Positions 51,884-61,704 of a stretch of DNA of 64,000 nucleotides are shown piece by piece. Positions within the stretch are counted from its first letter, which is position 1. Every line of letters begins with the position of its first letter. The stretch spans positions 1 through 64,000 of the forward strand of contig JANPRD010000006.1 in assembly GCA_024699715.1 (NCBI GenBank), given 5' to 3'. The DNA comes from Candidatus Methanophagales archaeon. Its GTDB lineage: Archaea > Halobacteriota > Syntropharchaeia > Alkanophagales > Methanospirareceae. The position numbers and the translations under genes are program-made. Under the pieces are notes generated by a model, which did no database searches, had not been told where the DNA came from, and saw only the letters and a list, made by a program, of their open reading frames with translations.

Positions 51884-52066
51884 ATGCTTCCGTTTCGCTT
51901 CTTTTTTCAGCGCAAGAGAAGCGAAATAGTTATAGATGAGGCGAAGTTCAAGCCAGGTGAGGGAAAAGTAATTGAAGTATGGAACTGGAAATTGCTTCGC
52001 ACCGAAAAATATGTTGTCCATCTCCGTCCTGACGGGAAAATCACAATTGAGAAAGTGGGCGACTGA
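51884..52066 (+). CDS. Hypothetical small protein (60 aa)
   Basis: Tight tandem placement after the kinase; plausible coding (KPGEGKVIEVWNWKLLRTEKYVVHLRPDGKITIEKVGD). Confidence 0.5.
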   Translation: MLPFRFFFQRKRSEIVIDEAKFKPGEGKVIEVWNWKLLRTEKYVVHLRPDGKITIEKVGD

Positions 52067-52160
52067 TTTCGGGAGTGGAAGCAGGGATTCAAGAGTGAGA
52101 ATGCATATGCGAAAACAAAATATTTAATGAGGAAAATGGAATGGAAGGAGGCGAGCAGGG

Positions 52161-53040
52161 ATGATAAACTATGCAGATAAGGAAGAATGGGCGAAATTTA
52201 TAAGGGAAAACATCATTCCACTGCGGGATTCGGCGGAATTTCTTGTCAATTACTGGGAATATTTGAGGCGGAGAATGGATGGAGTGTATATAGATGCGAT
52301 GGATGAGGATTATAAGAGTCTTGTTCTCGGAGGAGTTAGCGAGGAAGGTGCTTACTTAGATGGCAGTGTCGCCAAATTCTACAGGGATTTCTTCGGCGTT
52401 TCGCTGAATGTTGAGCTGCCTCAGTATGTAAGTGCGGTGAAAGAGGGGCTTACAAAAGGGATAATGGCGGTGGTGAGCGAGAGCCTTTTTGTCCGCTTCG
52501 CTTCAGAAGTTGCGACGCAAACGAAGAAAAATTGAGCATATTGCTCTTTCAAAAGAAATTATTGGAATTGTTGAACATCCGAAGGAGGATGTGCGAGGAG
52601 AAGAATTTGATGCTCTTGTGAGGAAACCTGATGAGGTTATCAAGTTAATAGAGGAATTTTACAACAAATGTGCGAGAATTACGCCAAACTACAATGAACA
52701 TTCGCTATTCATTCTGACAATAAGGACGATAACGAGGAGATACTTGGAGGAAGCGTATCCTGAATTCAAAGAAAAATTTGAAGAACTGCGTTCTTTCTTC
52801 GGTCTAAAACCCTTATTCACGCCAAAAATTGAAGAGAGCGAAATGAAGCAGAAATACACGATTTGGCATCTGCCAGAAGGCTCTTTCGGTGGTGAAATAA
52901 AGAAGTTGTATGAGATTGTTTGGGATTACAACAGCAAACTTAAGGAATTGCTCTCGCAGTATTTTGCGGGAATCGTTGATTTGAAAGAAGAATTCTTTGA
53001 AATGGCGAAAAATAGCGTCCTCTTTCATCTGAAATATTAG
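52161..53040 (+). CDS. Hypothetical protein, probably one gene split by a 1-nt indel
   Basis: ORFs 52161-52535 and 52489-53040; removing one A in GAAGAAAAATTGAG (~52520-52533) gives ...ATQTKKIEHIALSKEIIGIV.... Confidence 0.6.
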
Positions 53041-53223
53041 ATGTTGAAAAATTACTCTCTGATATTCCATATTAGATGAAGTAAATCCTTTTCAAGATGG
53101 AATTATTATGACTATATAGAGATATATGAATGAGAATCATTCTTAAAGTAGAGAGACCTGTTCCTTTAACGGAAGTGTTAGATGAAATTTCTCCCTTTCT
53201 GTTTGCAGGATTAATCAATATAA

Positions 53224-54207
53224 GTGAAGTTGAGGAGGGTTAAATTACTTCAAACCATTAAAGGTGAAATGAGCATGCAAGAGGCGAAACTAAAGGAGAG
53301 GAAGAAAGTAAGAGAGAGAAAAGCAGAGGGAAGGGGAGAGAAGGAGGAGACAGTAAAAGTAGAAGTAGAAAAAACAGAGGCGGTCGCAGAGGGGAGAGGA
53401 GAAGAGGCAGAAAAAGAGGCAGAATCACTCAAACTACCCCAAATACCTTCCTTAAAGGTGGAAGAATTCAAGGGAATAAGGGCGAAATCCTTGATATTTC
53501 TTATTGAGAAGCCTAAAGTGGAGCGAATAGAGCGGAAGATTTCAAAGGTAAGCATTAGGACGAAGGAATTTAATGGAGTTCGGGCAAATGTTTCTTTTAA
53601 TTTCACGCTTCCAGAAATAAGAGCGAAAATTACCGAAATTAAAGTGCCTGTTCTTGTTCCAAAGCAATTTCACGAATTGAAAGCAAGAGAAGTTGCATTT
53701 AAAAGGGAATTACCTGAAATAAGCGTTTCACGGAGGAAAATTTTCGTGCCGAATGTGCGAGTGAAGGAATTTTTGGCGATTAAAAGGAAAAGCATCTCAC
53801 TCAATTCACATGTTCTTTTGAAAAAAGAGGTTGGGCGTGAGGAGCGAGAGGAGCGAGAGGAAGTAAGAGAGAAGGCAGAAGAAAGAGCGGTAACAGAGGA
53901 GACAGCGGAGGCATCAGCAGAGGCGGAAGCGGTAGAGGAACATGAAATAACGGATTTCTTTGAGTTTTTATTGGGAGAAGGGGCGAGTAAGATTTCAGCG
54001 GGTAAGCCGATATGCGTAATTGTTGAGCGAACGAAGGAGAAGATTGAGGAGGTTGTTGCAGTGCTTTGCAGAGAGATTTACAGAGAGCGAAGAGGCGGGA
54101 AGCCAACGCCGATTTACAAGAGAACAGTGGAGGAATTGAGGCGTGAATGGGATGCGTTAGTTGAGCGTAAGTTAATAATTGTTGAGAGAAGTGAGCGGAA
54201 AGAATGA
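53224..54207 (+). CDS. Uncharacterised protein with four degenerate ~33-aa repeats and a distinct C-terminal domain
   Basis: Repeats: LKVEEFKGIRAKSLIFLIEKPKVERIERKISK / IRTKEFNGVRANVSFNFTLPEIRAKITEIKV / LVPKQFHELKAREVAFKRELPEISVSRRKIFV / VRVKEFLAIKRKSISL. Confidence 0.75.
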   Translation: MKLRRVKLLQTIKGEMSMQEAKLKERKKVRERKAEGRGEKEETVKVEVEKTEAVAEGRGEEAEKEAESLKLPQIPSLKVEEFKGIRAKSLIFLIEKPKVERIERKISKVSIRTKEFNGVRANVSFNFTLPEIRAKITEIKVPVLVPKQFHELKAREVAFKRELPEISVSRRKIFVPNVRVKEFLAIKRKSISLNSHVLLKKEVGREEREEREEVREKAEERAVTEETAEASAEAEAVEEHEITDFFEFLLGEGASKISAGKPICVIVERTKEKIEEVVAVLCREIYRERRGGKPTPIYKRTVEELRREWDALVERKLIIVERSERKE

Positions 54208-54984
54208 GGAAATTGAGATGTTAAGGGAGATGCTTAAGGGCTTCTTCTCACAGGATATGGGCTTTTTAATATTAGTTTCGGAGAATCCTGAGGAATTAGA
54301 GGATGAGATAAGGGGAATAGAGCCTTCTGCAAACATAATTACGGTGGGTTTGCCACCTGAGATTGAGCATCGCAGGGATGAAATTTTAAGGTGCATTAGA
54401 GGGAAGGAATCAGGAATTGAAGTGGGGAAGTTTTGGCGAAGAATTCAAGCGTTCTGTGGAGATATTTGATGAGGAGCTGCGGAAATATCTGAATTATGAG
54501 AAAGCACCTTTGGAATTGAAGCGGGATTGGGACAGATTAATGGCATGTTCGCCCGAATCAGAGAAGGAGGCAAGCGAAGAGCATTCCGCTATGAAGGCAT
54601 TTGTCTGGCTTTATGAGTGGGAAAAACATGGAAAGAGGGAAAATTCCAGAATTGGAAACTGAAGATAGAGGGACAGATGTGAGAATAGGCGACAAGAATT
54701 ACGAAGTTGAGACGCTATTCGGCGTTGGAGATGTGATAAGCAAATTGACTGCGAAGATAAAGAAATACAGTAAGGGTGAAAAAGTCTATTTTGTGTTCAG
54801 AAATTTAGATATTTTGAGGAATCTGAAATCTCTTTCATCTTTTAAAAAGGATTGGAGGAAGGCTGACTATGATGTTGAGTGCTTCGGTTTTGATTTCGCT
54901 GCTGGAGAACTTGTTCCGCTGGAAGCGTTTGAGAGGTTGAAAGGAGGCGCCAATATAAAAGATAAAGACAAAAGAGAGGAATAG
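54179..54984 (+). CDS. Uncharacterised protein, possible PD-(D/E)XK-like nuclease fold, split over three frames
   Basis: ORFs 54179-54469, 54417-54662 and 54601-54984 join across a T-run (~54432) and an A-run (~54625) to give ...FVWLYEWEKNMERGKIPELETEDRGTDVRIGDKNYEVETLFGVGDVISKL.... Confidence 0.55.
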
Positions 54985-54985
54985 G

Positions 54986-55849
54986 ATGGAAGCGTTTGGC
55001 ATAGACGAGTTCACGCCCGTCTGGGAAGTTTCGGAGCGAGAATTCAAGGAGCGTTTAAGGAATGAGGCTCGTGAGCGAGGGAACATTTTTCTTGCGGGTT
55101 TTCCACCTGTGGGAAATGCAGTTCCGTTCAAATTGAAGGAGAATTTGAGCGATGCGATGAAAGTGATGAGCTTCTACTCATACAATTTCCCGCCGATTGC
55201 GGAGTTGCAGGATGATTTTTTTGATATTCCGCATGATGAGCTTTGGTTTAGCGAGGAAAAGCATCTGTTTTTGTATATTGGGAAGTATCCAGAGGTGGAA
55301 TACATACCGAAGGCGACATATAAACAGGCGGAAATACTCGCAAAAATCGCAAAAGAGCTTTTCGTGAGCGAGCTTTACACGCTTGGCGTGATTGTTCTAT
55401 TGCCTGAGGAGCGAGAGCGGATGAAGGATGTTGAGGCGTTTGTCGCTCGTTTCCGAAGCGGGCGGGATGCGTGTGAGCATAGTTCAGAAGCGGAGGGCGT
55501 GAAAGTGATGACGAGGCGAGAGATGGGCAGCTACACGATTCTGCGGAAGGCGGGTCTGCTTCCCGGTATTGCCTCAAAGCTCGGCGTTGAGAGTTTTGCG
55601 GTTCTCGGCGTGGGTCGTCGTCCTAACGACTTGAGGGCGTGCATCAGAGCGTTTAAGGCATTCGTGAAGCTCTCTCGCATTGAAATAGATGTTCGCAAGA
55701 TAGAGGAAGAGCTTGAGAAGGATGCAAATGCCCTTGAGGAAAGAATAAGAAAGCAGGGAAGGAGAATGCCACCGCCACCTGTGCCTCCTCAACCCCCCTC
55801 GCAACCACCGACATTTAGGCGTCCTGAATCCTCTCCGATTTACTTATGA
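54986..55849 (+). CDS. Uncharacterised protein with Pro-rich C-terminus
   Basis: Translationally close to the preceding ORF; tail MPPPPVPPQPPSQPPTFRRP. Confidence 0.65.
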   Translation: MEAFGIDEFTPVWEVSEREFKERLRNEARERGNIFLAGFPPVGNAVPFKLKENLSDAMKVMSFYSYNFPPIAELQDDFFDIPHDELWFSEEKHLFLYIGKYPEVEYIPKATYKQAEILAKIAKELFVSELYTLGVIVLLPEERERMKDVEAFVARFRSGRDACEHSSEAEGVKVMTRREMGSYTILRKAGLLPGIASKLGVESFAVLGVGRRPNDLRACIRAFKAFVKLSRIEIDVRKIEEELEKDANALEERIRKQGRRMPPPPVPPQPPSQPPTFRRPESSPIYL

Positions 55850-55941
55850 TTTGAGCGTAAAGCAAGTGCGTTTGGCTAAACATGCAATCCCACTCCCAAA
55901 AATTATATTGCTTGATATGTGATTATTAGTCCTATGCAATT

Positions 55942-56172
55942 TTACGCATCCTTTTGTGACTGAGTTTGAGGCATTTGCGACGACGAAGCAATGGATAATG
56001 CACCTAAAGGACAAATATTCACGCAAGCGGAGCAGTAGTTGCATCTCTCTTCCTTTATTTCAAGCCATGCTCCCCACAGCATCAGAGCATCATTACGACA
56101 GACAGTCACACAAGCACCACAAGCAGCACACTTGAAGCGGTCTATGCTCAATTCCTTCCCGCCGTTCGCCAT
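55942..56172 (-). CDS. 2[4Fe-4S] ferredoxin
   Basis: CAACGACVTVCRNDAL...CNYCSACVNICPLGAL. Confidence 0.93.
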   Translation of the reverse strand: MANGGKELSIDRFKCAACGACVTVCRNDALMLWGAWLEIKEERCNYCSACVNICPLGALSIASSSQMPQTQSQKDA

Positions 56173-56231
56173 TTTTTATCACACCTCCTTGCCTATGCTG
56201 TCTGCACCTGTCTCTATGCTTTCGTTTGCCC

Positions 56232-56798
56232 TTATTCTTCGCTGAATATTTGACCTTCGAAGGTCAAGACCTCTGTTGAAGGGTCGAGCCAAGCGTCGTG
56301 AGGCAGACCCGCCTTCCAGCATGTTTGACAGAGGAACTCTTCAGCGTCCCAATTGTATTCTACGGCGACCTGAGGAAGTAGGAGACCTTGAAAGGCGCCA
56401 CGCTTCACAATTAAACCATGCCTCCCGACTTCAACATGGCGAGGGCGCTCAGAAGGCGGCACTTCCAACCTGCGAGGTGTCGTGAGAATCGTAACTTCAA
56501 CCTTAATCGCTTCAAGCTCTTCCGCAGAGACGGGCGGAAATCTCGGGTCGTTCACAGCAGCGGAAATCGCAGCGTCAATGAGCGCATCCTTCAATTTGAA
56601 CACTGGATACGGGTAGCCTATGCAACCCCGCAGCTCGCCATGCTTCTTCAGCGTCACAAAAACGCCTCGCTTCTCCTCAAACGCCGCAGGCAAATCTTCA
56701 GGCGGATTTATCCTCTCGCTTTGCCTCACATATTTCTCAATCGCCCTCCTTGCGAGAAGCAACGCAATACGACCCTCCTCCGCAGTCAGCACTTCCAT
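56232..56798 (-). CDS. AMMECR1-domain protein
   Basis: [52 protein letters not shown]...[27 protein letters not shown]. Confidence 0.93.
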   Translation of the reverse strand: MEVLTAEEGRIALLLARRAIEKYVRQSERINPPEDLPAAFEEKRGVFVTLKKHGELRGCIGYPYPVFKLKDALIDAAISAAVNDPRFPPVSAEELEAIKVEVTILTTPRRLEVPPSERPRHVEVGRHGLIVKRGAFQGLLLPQVAVEYNWDAEEFLCQTCWKAGLPHDAWLDPSTEVLTFEGQIFSEE

Positions 56799-57065
56799 CC
56801 TTGTTTTATTCCCTCCATTTACTTTTAGAAGTTCTCTTCCTTCGGGGAGTAAGCGCATGTGAAAGAGGGCAGAGTAGAGAAGTAGAGTGCGGAGCAGGAG
56901 AGGAGGAAGGAGCGGGCAGGAGCCGAAATAAGCAGAAAGAGGGGGTTTTGGGGCGTGAAAAACCGCATGGAGTAAGAATATTGTTGCTGCTCCGCATTTT
57001 CAAGGGATACAGCAGGTGAAGCGTGTGGGGAGGAAAGTATTTATATAGCATCATCGCATTATTCA

Positions 57066-57222
57066 TTGCCTGCTATGCGGGCCTAGGGTCGGGCGGACCC
57101 GAAGTCAAGCCCTCGACACCTGAGCCGCTGCCTGGCTGAGAGAGCTGCCGGGTAAGCTCGGGTGGATGAAATGGGAACCGGTGAGCCTCACTGGATGCCC
57201 CTTTCAGTGAGGGGAGGAGGTC
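57066..57222 (+). ncRNA. Candidate structured leader RNA upstream of atwA
   Basis: TATA-like TATTTATATA at ~57039, then GC-rich hairpins: GGGTC-GGGCG-GACCC, GTC-AAGCCCTC-GAC (loops complementary GGGC/GCCC), CCTCACTG-GATGCCCCTTT-CAGTGAGG directly before GGAGGAGGT and ATG. Confidence 0.55.
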
Positions 57223-57225
57223 ACG

Positions 57226-58953
57226 ATGGTAGGAGATGTGTTGTTGCGCGTTCAGGGTCTTTGCAAGCGATATAAGGTTGCGGAGGGGAAGGAAATAGAG
57301 GCGTTGCGAGATGTCTCTTTTGAGGTTCAGCGAGGTGAAACACTCGGCATTATAGGGAAGAGCGGTGCTGGAAAGACGACACTACTGCGCATTTTACGAG
57401 GTCATGAGAGATTTGACGAAGGTGTAATTGAGTTAGATGGCATAAAAATAACGCCAGATTCGCCATACGGCGATTTCAGGAAGTTGCAAGAGAAGACTGC
57501 ATTCCACTTGCAGCGCTGCTTTTCGCTCTGGAATGTTTCCGTGCTTGACAATGTGATAAAGAAAATAAATGCGAGACGCACAGGATTTGAGGATGTTCCT
57601 TATGACCCTTTGGAGTATGAGGAGCTGAAGGAGGAGGCTTTGAAGATTCTTGACCTCGTTGGCATGCGAGAGAAGCATAAGTATTTCTTCCCGATTTTGA
57701 GCGGTGGCGAGAAGCAGAAGGTTTTGCTTGCGAGGCAGTTGGCGAAGGAGCCTTCACTGCTGCTCTTGGATGAGCCTACGACGATGACAGACCCGCTTGC
57801 ACGGAAGGAGCTGCTTGAGAGCGTGAAGCGTGTGAAGGAGAAGACAAATATGACAATTATTGTTGTGTCGCACATGCCTGAGGTGCATCGCTTCCTCGCA
57901 GACAGGTTGCTCCTCCTTGAGCGTGGCAGAGTGGCAGACGAGGGCGATGTTGAGCGCATCCTACGAAAATTCATGGCTGAGCGTGAGCCTGCTGTTCCAC
58001 TTCAACCGTTGGATGTCGCTGCGAAATTGGAGAGCGAGCCGATTTTGCATGTGAAAGACCTCTTTAAGAAATACACGCTTTACACTTCGCAGACATTAAT
58101 CAAAACAATTGAGATGAATATTGATTTTAAGGTCGCAAGGGGGGAAATTTTAGGTGTTGTAGGGCCTTCTGCGATGGGAAAAACGGTATTAATGAGGATG
58201 CTTTCGGGCATTGAGCGACCTGACGAGGGCGATATTCTCTTCAATGTTGACGGAAAGTGGGTTGACATCACCACTTACGGCAAGGAAGCGATGCTTGCAC
58301 GCTCAAAAATCGGAATAATGCATCAAGAATTCGGATTCCTGTATGGTGTTCGTGTCTGGGAGATGTTCGCCCACCGTTTAGGCGTGAAGAGCCTTGAGAT
58401 GCTGAAAGAAGCGTTGAAGCGTGCAAAGGAGAAGGGGATAAGCGAGGTCACGATGGATGTGCTTATGCGTATTGCGGATTTGCCTGAGATGGAAGCGAAG
58501 GCTCGCCTTGAGGAAATCGGTCTCGGAATGGATATTTTTGATGAGATATTCCCGAAATATCCGATAAGCGAAGTGGAGCGAAGGGCAAAACCCTTCTTGG
58601 AGGCGGTGAAACTGCCGCTTGAAATACTGTATCGTGAGAATTACGACACAAGTGTCGGCGAGAGAGTCAGAATAGGGCTTGCTTTGCACATGTGCACGCA
58701 CCCTGAATTGCTTTTGCTTGATGAACCTTTCGGCGACCTCGACCCGATTTCGCTGCGTGCTGCTGCGAATGCTCTCAAGGAAATGAACAGAAGGTTCAAC
58801 ACGACGATGCTTGTCGTGAGTCATCAGCTTGAGGTGATTGAGGAGCTTTGCCACGAAGCCATTCTGATTGACGACGGCGGAATCGTGATGCGAGGCTCTA
58901 CAAAAGAAGTCTGCGACGCTTTCCTCAGCGGAAAGTTCAGGGATTTGGAATAG
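57226..58953 (+). CDS. atwA: AtwA-type methyl-coenzyme M reductase activation ATPase (component A2)
   Basis: Two ABC domains (GIIGKSGAGKTTLLRIL, LSGGEKQKVLLARQLAKEPSLLLLDEPT; GVVGPSAMGKTVLMRML, SVGERVRIGLALHMCTHPELLLLDEPF). Confidence 0.9.
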   Translation: MVGDVLLRVQGLCKRYKVAEGKEIEALRDVSFEVQRGETLGIIGKSGAGKTTLLRILRGHERFDEGVIELDGIKITPDSPYGDFRKLQEKTAFHLQRCFSLWNVSVLDNVIKKINARRTGFEDVPYDPLEYEELKEEALKILDLVGMREKHKYFFPILSGGEKQKVLLARQLAKEPSLLLLDEPTTMTDPLARKELLESVKRVKEKTNMTIIVVSHMPEVHRFLADRLLLLERGRVADEGDVERILRKFMAEREPAVPLQPLDVAAKLESEPILHVKDLFKKYTLYTSQTLIKTIEMNIDFKVARGEILGVVGPSAMGKTVLMRMLSGIERPDEGDILFNVDGKWVDITTYGKEAMLARSKIGIMHQEFGFLYGVRVWEMFAHRLGVKSLEMLKEALKRAKEKGISEVTMDVLMRIADLPEMEAKARLEEIGLGMDIFDEIFPKYPISEVERRAKPFLEAVKLPLEILYRENYDTSVGERVRIGLALHMCTHPELLLLDEPFGDLDPISLRAAANALKEMNRRFNTTMLVVSHQLEVIEELCHEAILIDDGGIVMRGSTKEVCDAFLSGKFRDLE

Positions 58954-59054
58954 CATGCGAACCGTGCAAGCGGAGGGGCGGCGAGCGGTGATGCGATGTG
59001 CGCATGTGAATAAAGCGTAAAGTATAAAAGGAGAAGTTTCGAAAATCAATGAGA

Positions 59055-59129
59055 GCTCCGCTGGTGTAGTCCGGCCAAGCATAAGGGCCTCTCGAGCCCT
59101 TGACCGGGGTTCAAATCCCCGGCGGAGCA
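59055..59129 (+). tRNA. tRNA-Glu(CTC)
   Basis: GCTCCGCTGGTGTAGTCCGGCCAAGCATAAGGGCCTCTCGAGCCCTTGACCGGGGTTCAAATCCCCGGCGGAGCA; anticodon loop CTCTCGA. Confidence 0.95.
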
Positions 59130-59130
59130 T

Positions 59131-60480
59131 TCAATCTGCGGTGAATATTTTGAGCGAGACAGGCACTCTCACGACATCCCCCCGCTTCACTCCGACGACG
59201 AACTTCAGTCCTTTCTGCATCGCAAGGTCAACGATGCGTTGGGTAACGACACCGTCAAAGACGACGGCATTCACTTCTCCGCCGTTGTATGCCCTTAATT
59301 CGCTCACAAGGTCTCTCACCGTCGTTTCCTTCAATACATTCCAATCGCTGTCCAGCAGTCTCGCTTTGAAAGTCCCTTCAAGCTCCGAAAGCATGCGCTC
59401 AAGCGGGTGCCGTCGCAGTGCAGTTGCTTCCTCATTCTTCCCCACAGATGCCCCTGTCTCCTCAATTTCCCCCCCTCTCGGCGTAGGCGAAGGCATCTGC
59501 AAAGGCGTCTGCGAAGGCGTCGGTGTATGCGAAGGCGAATGTGTAGGTGAGAGGGGAGAGAGAGAAGAGAAAGAGGTTGAGGAGTGGGCATGCGGGTGTG
59601 TCGCTCTATGCTCCTCTTCGCCCTCTGCCTCTGTCTTCTCCGCAGATTTCCTTCTGAGGCGGATTCTGTGCTGCTCCTTCCGCTCAATGAACTGCTCGTA
59701 TTGCTCCACAGGTATTTTATTGTGCAGAGCCTTCACGATTTCCTTGTAAGTGAGGTCTTCAACGCTCCTGTTTTCAGGCGGAAGAGCAACAAAATCAACA
59801 TCTGCAACTTGCAATAGCTCCTTTAAGAGGAGTTCTCCACCCCTGTCGCCATCAAAGAATGCGGTGACTGTCTTCCTTCTGCACAAATCAATGATTTCCT
59901 TCGGTATGTTCGTGCCTTCAACAGCAACGACATTCTTAATTCCGCACTTCAAAAGGTTCAAAACATCCGCACGACCCTCAACAATAATCACAGCATCCGC
60001 ATCCTCAACATTAGGACCCGCTGGCAGTCCTTTATATTGCGTGATTTCCTCTACTTTCACCGCATTACGAACCTCTTCAACCATTCTTTCGCCCTCTATG
60101 TTCTGCTCTTTGAACTGCCTCAGCAATTCTTTCGCTCGCTCAACAATCCGACGACGCTTCTCCGCCCGAATGTCCTCAAGTTTTGTGACCTCAACAGAAG
60201 CGATGCAAGGTCCTACTCTGTCAATTGTTTCAAGAGCAGCAGCAATCAAAGCAGTCTCCACCTTGTCAAGGCTCGAAGGAATGAGGATTTCGCCTGTTGA
60301 CTTGCCGCCTTGTGTCGAGACAACGACCTCTATTCTGCCGATTTTACCGCTCTTCTGCAGATTTCGCAGGTCAAGTTCATCGCCGAGAAGTCCCTCTGTC
60401 TGCCCAAATATCGCACCTATCACATCAGAACGCTCAACAAATCCCTCCGCCCTGAAATGAGCGTGAATCACATACTTCAT
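59131..60480 (-). CDS. dnaG: Archaeal DnaG primase
   Basis: TOPRIM VEDADAVIIVEGRADVLNLLKCGIKNVVAVEGT...VTAFFDGDRGGELLLKELL. Confidence 0.95.
   Translation of the reverse strand: MKYVIHAHFRAEGFVERSDVIGAIFGQTEGLLGDELDLRNLQKSGKIGRIEVVVSTQGGKSTGEILIPSSLDKVETALIAAALETIDRVGPCIASVEVTKLEDIRAEKRRRIVERAKELLRQFKEQNIEGERMVEEVRNAVKVEEITQYKGLPAGPNVEDADAVIIVEGRADVLNLLKCGIKNVVAVEGTNIPKEIIDLCRRKTVTAFFDGDRGGELLLKELLQVADVDFVALPPENRSVEDLTYKEIVKALHNKIPVEQYEQFIERKEQHRIRLRRKSAEKTEAEGEEEHRATHPHAHSSTSFSSLSPLSPTHSPSHTPTPSQTPLQMPSPTPRGGEIEETGASVGKNEEATALRRHPLERMLSELEGTFKARLLDSDWNVLKETTVRDLVSELRAYNGGEVNAVVFDGVVTQRIVDLAMQKGLKFVVGVKRGDVVRVPVSLKIFTAD
59480..59550. repeat. Short tandem repeat in dnaG (Ser/Thr/Pro-rich linker)
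   Basis: GGCGTAGGCGAAGGCATCTGCAAAGGCGTCTGCGAAGGCGTCGGTGTATGCGAAGGCG: ~12-bp degenerate units. Confidence 0.7.
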
Positions 60481-60726
60481 GCTGTTCTCCTGCATTTCAT
60501 TCCCTCCTTCTCTCTTTCTCTCTCTTCCTCTTTCCCTTTACACATTCATCCTTTTCCTCCCCTCATATCTCCACAAAACAAAATAAACTTTGCGGCGTGC
60601 TTAATTTCTTCGCTCCTTCCCTTCCGCTTGCGTGCTTTCGCCTCCTGCCTGCCCGCTCTCCGCACAGTTTGTGCAGTGCGCTTGAAAAAAATAGAAAGAT
60701 TTTTAAGTTTTCCTGTCAATTCCTTA

Positions 60727-61400
60727 TGATGTTTCCGCTGTTTGTGGATGTTTCAGCGAAGAGGATAGTAGTTTTTGGCGGAGGAGCGGTAGCGGAGCGG
60801 AAAGTTTCTCGTCTTCTGGATGCAGGTGCGAAAGAAGTGGAAGTTTACAGTCTTGATTTTGTGAAGGAATTAGAGGAGCGTTGCAGAAGAGGAGAAGTGA
60901 AGTGCCGAAGATGTGATTTGTGGTCGCAGAGCATAGAAGAAATTGTTGAAGGTGCTTTCTTAGTTTTGATTTGCACAGACGACGACGCACTAAATGAATT
61001 CATTTTTGAATGTGTCTCTGCGAAAGCACCAAACACGCTCGTAAATTACGCTCAGAAGGGTGATGTCTTCTTCCCTGCAATCGTTCGCAAGGGAGACTTC
61101 ACAATTGCAATATCCACAGATGGGAAGTCGCCTGCGATGGCTCGCTTCGTAAAGCAGAAAGTCCTCAACGCTCTCTGTGGCGAGGATGAGAACATGCTCC
61201 TCTTGCTCTCTTGGTTGCGTGGGCATTTGAAAGAAGCGGTGAGCGATGAGAAGCGGAGGCGAGAAATCTTAAATGCGGTTTTGAGCAGCGTAGTGTGCTG
61301 GGAATTCGTGAGAACTGAGCCTTTTGAGGATGCGAAGAGGCGAATCTCTGCGTTTGTTGAAGATTTGTTGAGTGAGAAAAGAGTGAAAGAGGCGGAATAA
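60727..61400 (+). CDS. Precorrin-2 dehydrogenase/siroheme synthase (Met8p-like)
   Basis: MMFPLFVDVSAKRIVVFGGGAVAERKVSRLLDAGAKEVEVYS...FFPAIVRKGDFTIAISTDGKSPAMARFVKQK. Confidence 0.92.
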
Positions 61401-61704
61401 AAGATGCTCCTTAGAGCTTGCTCCCTTAAAGACTTCAAACGATGGAAGTGTGAAGAATACAATCCCTATGCAGCACTGCGGCCCCCTCTAACTCACCTAA
61501 TTCACCTGTGTAATAGGGGAAAAGAGGGCGATTGAGGGGAGCGGGGCTAAATTTTGAGGGCTAAATTTTGGAATTCATTAATAATCTAAAATTATTTGGA
61601 TTCCAATTAAAAACCGAAAAATTTAAGTATTGGGTGTGGAAATGATATTAGGGGTGAGTATTTGCGTGTGATCTTTGAGGATGGGCGACCTAAGGTGAGT
61701 AAAT

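Noticed and set aside
57066-57225. Complete archaeal SRP RNA or 5S rRNA
   Set aside because: The 5' hairpin pair resembles an SRP Alu-type fold and GAAGTCAAGCCC resembles 5S helix III, but there is no SRP54-binding (GGAAGG...AGCAGC-like) S domain and no full 5S fold; the atwA CDS begins directly after.
57066-57225. Canonical TPP or cobalamin riboswitch
   Set aside because: Fragments (GGCTGAGAG, GGGAACCGGTGAG) resemble these classes but the required conserved order and downstream boxes are missing.
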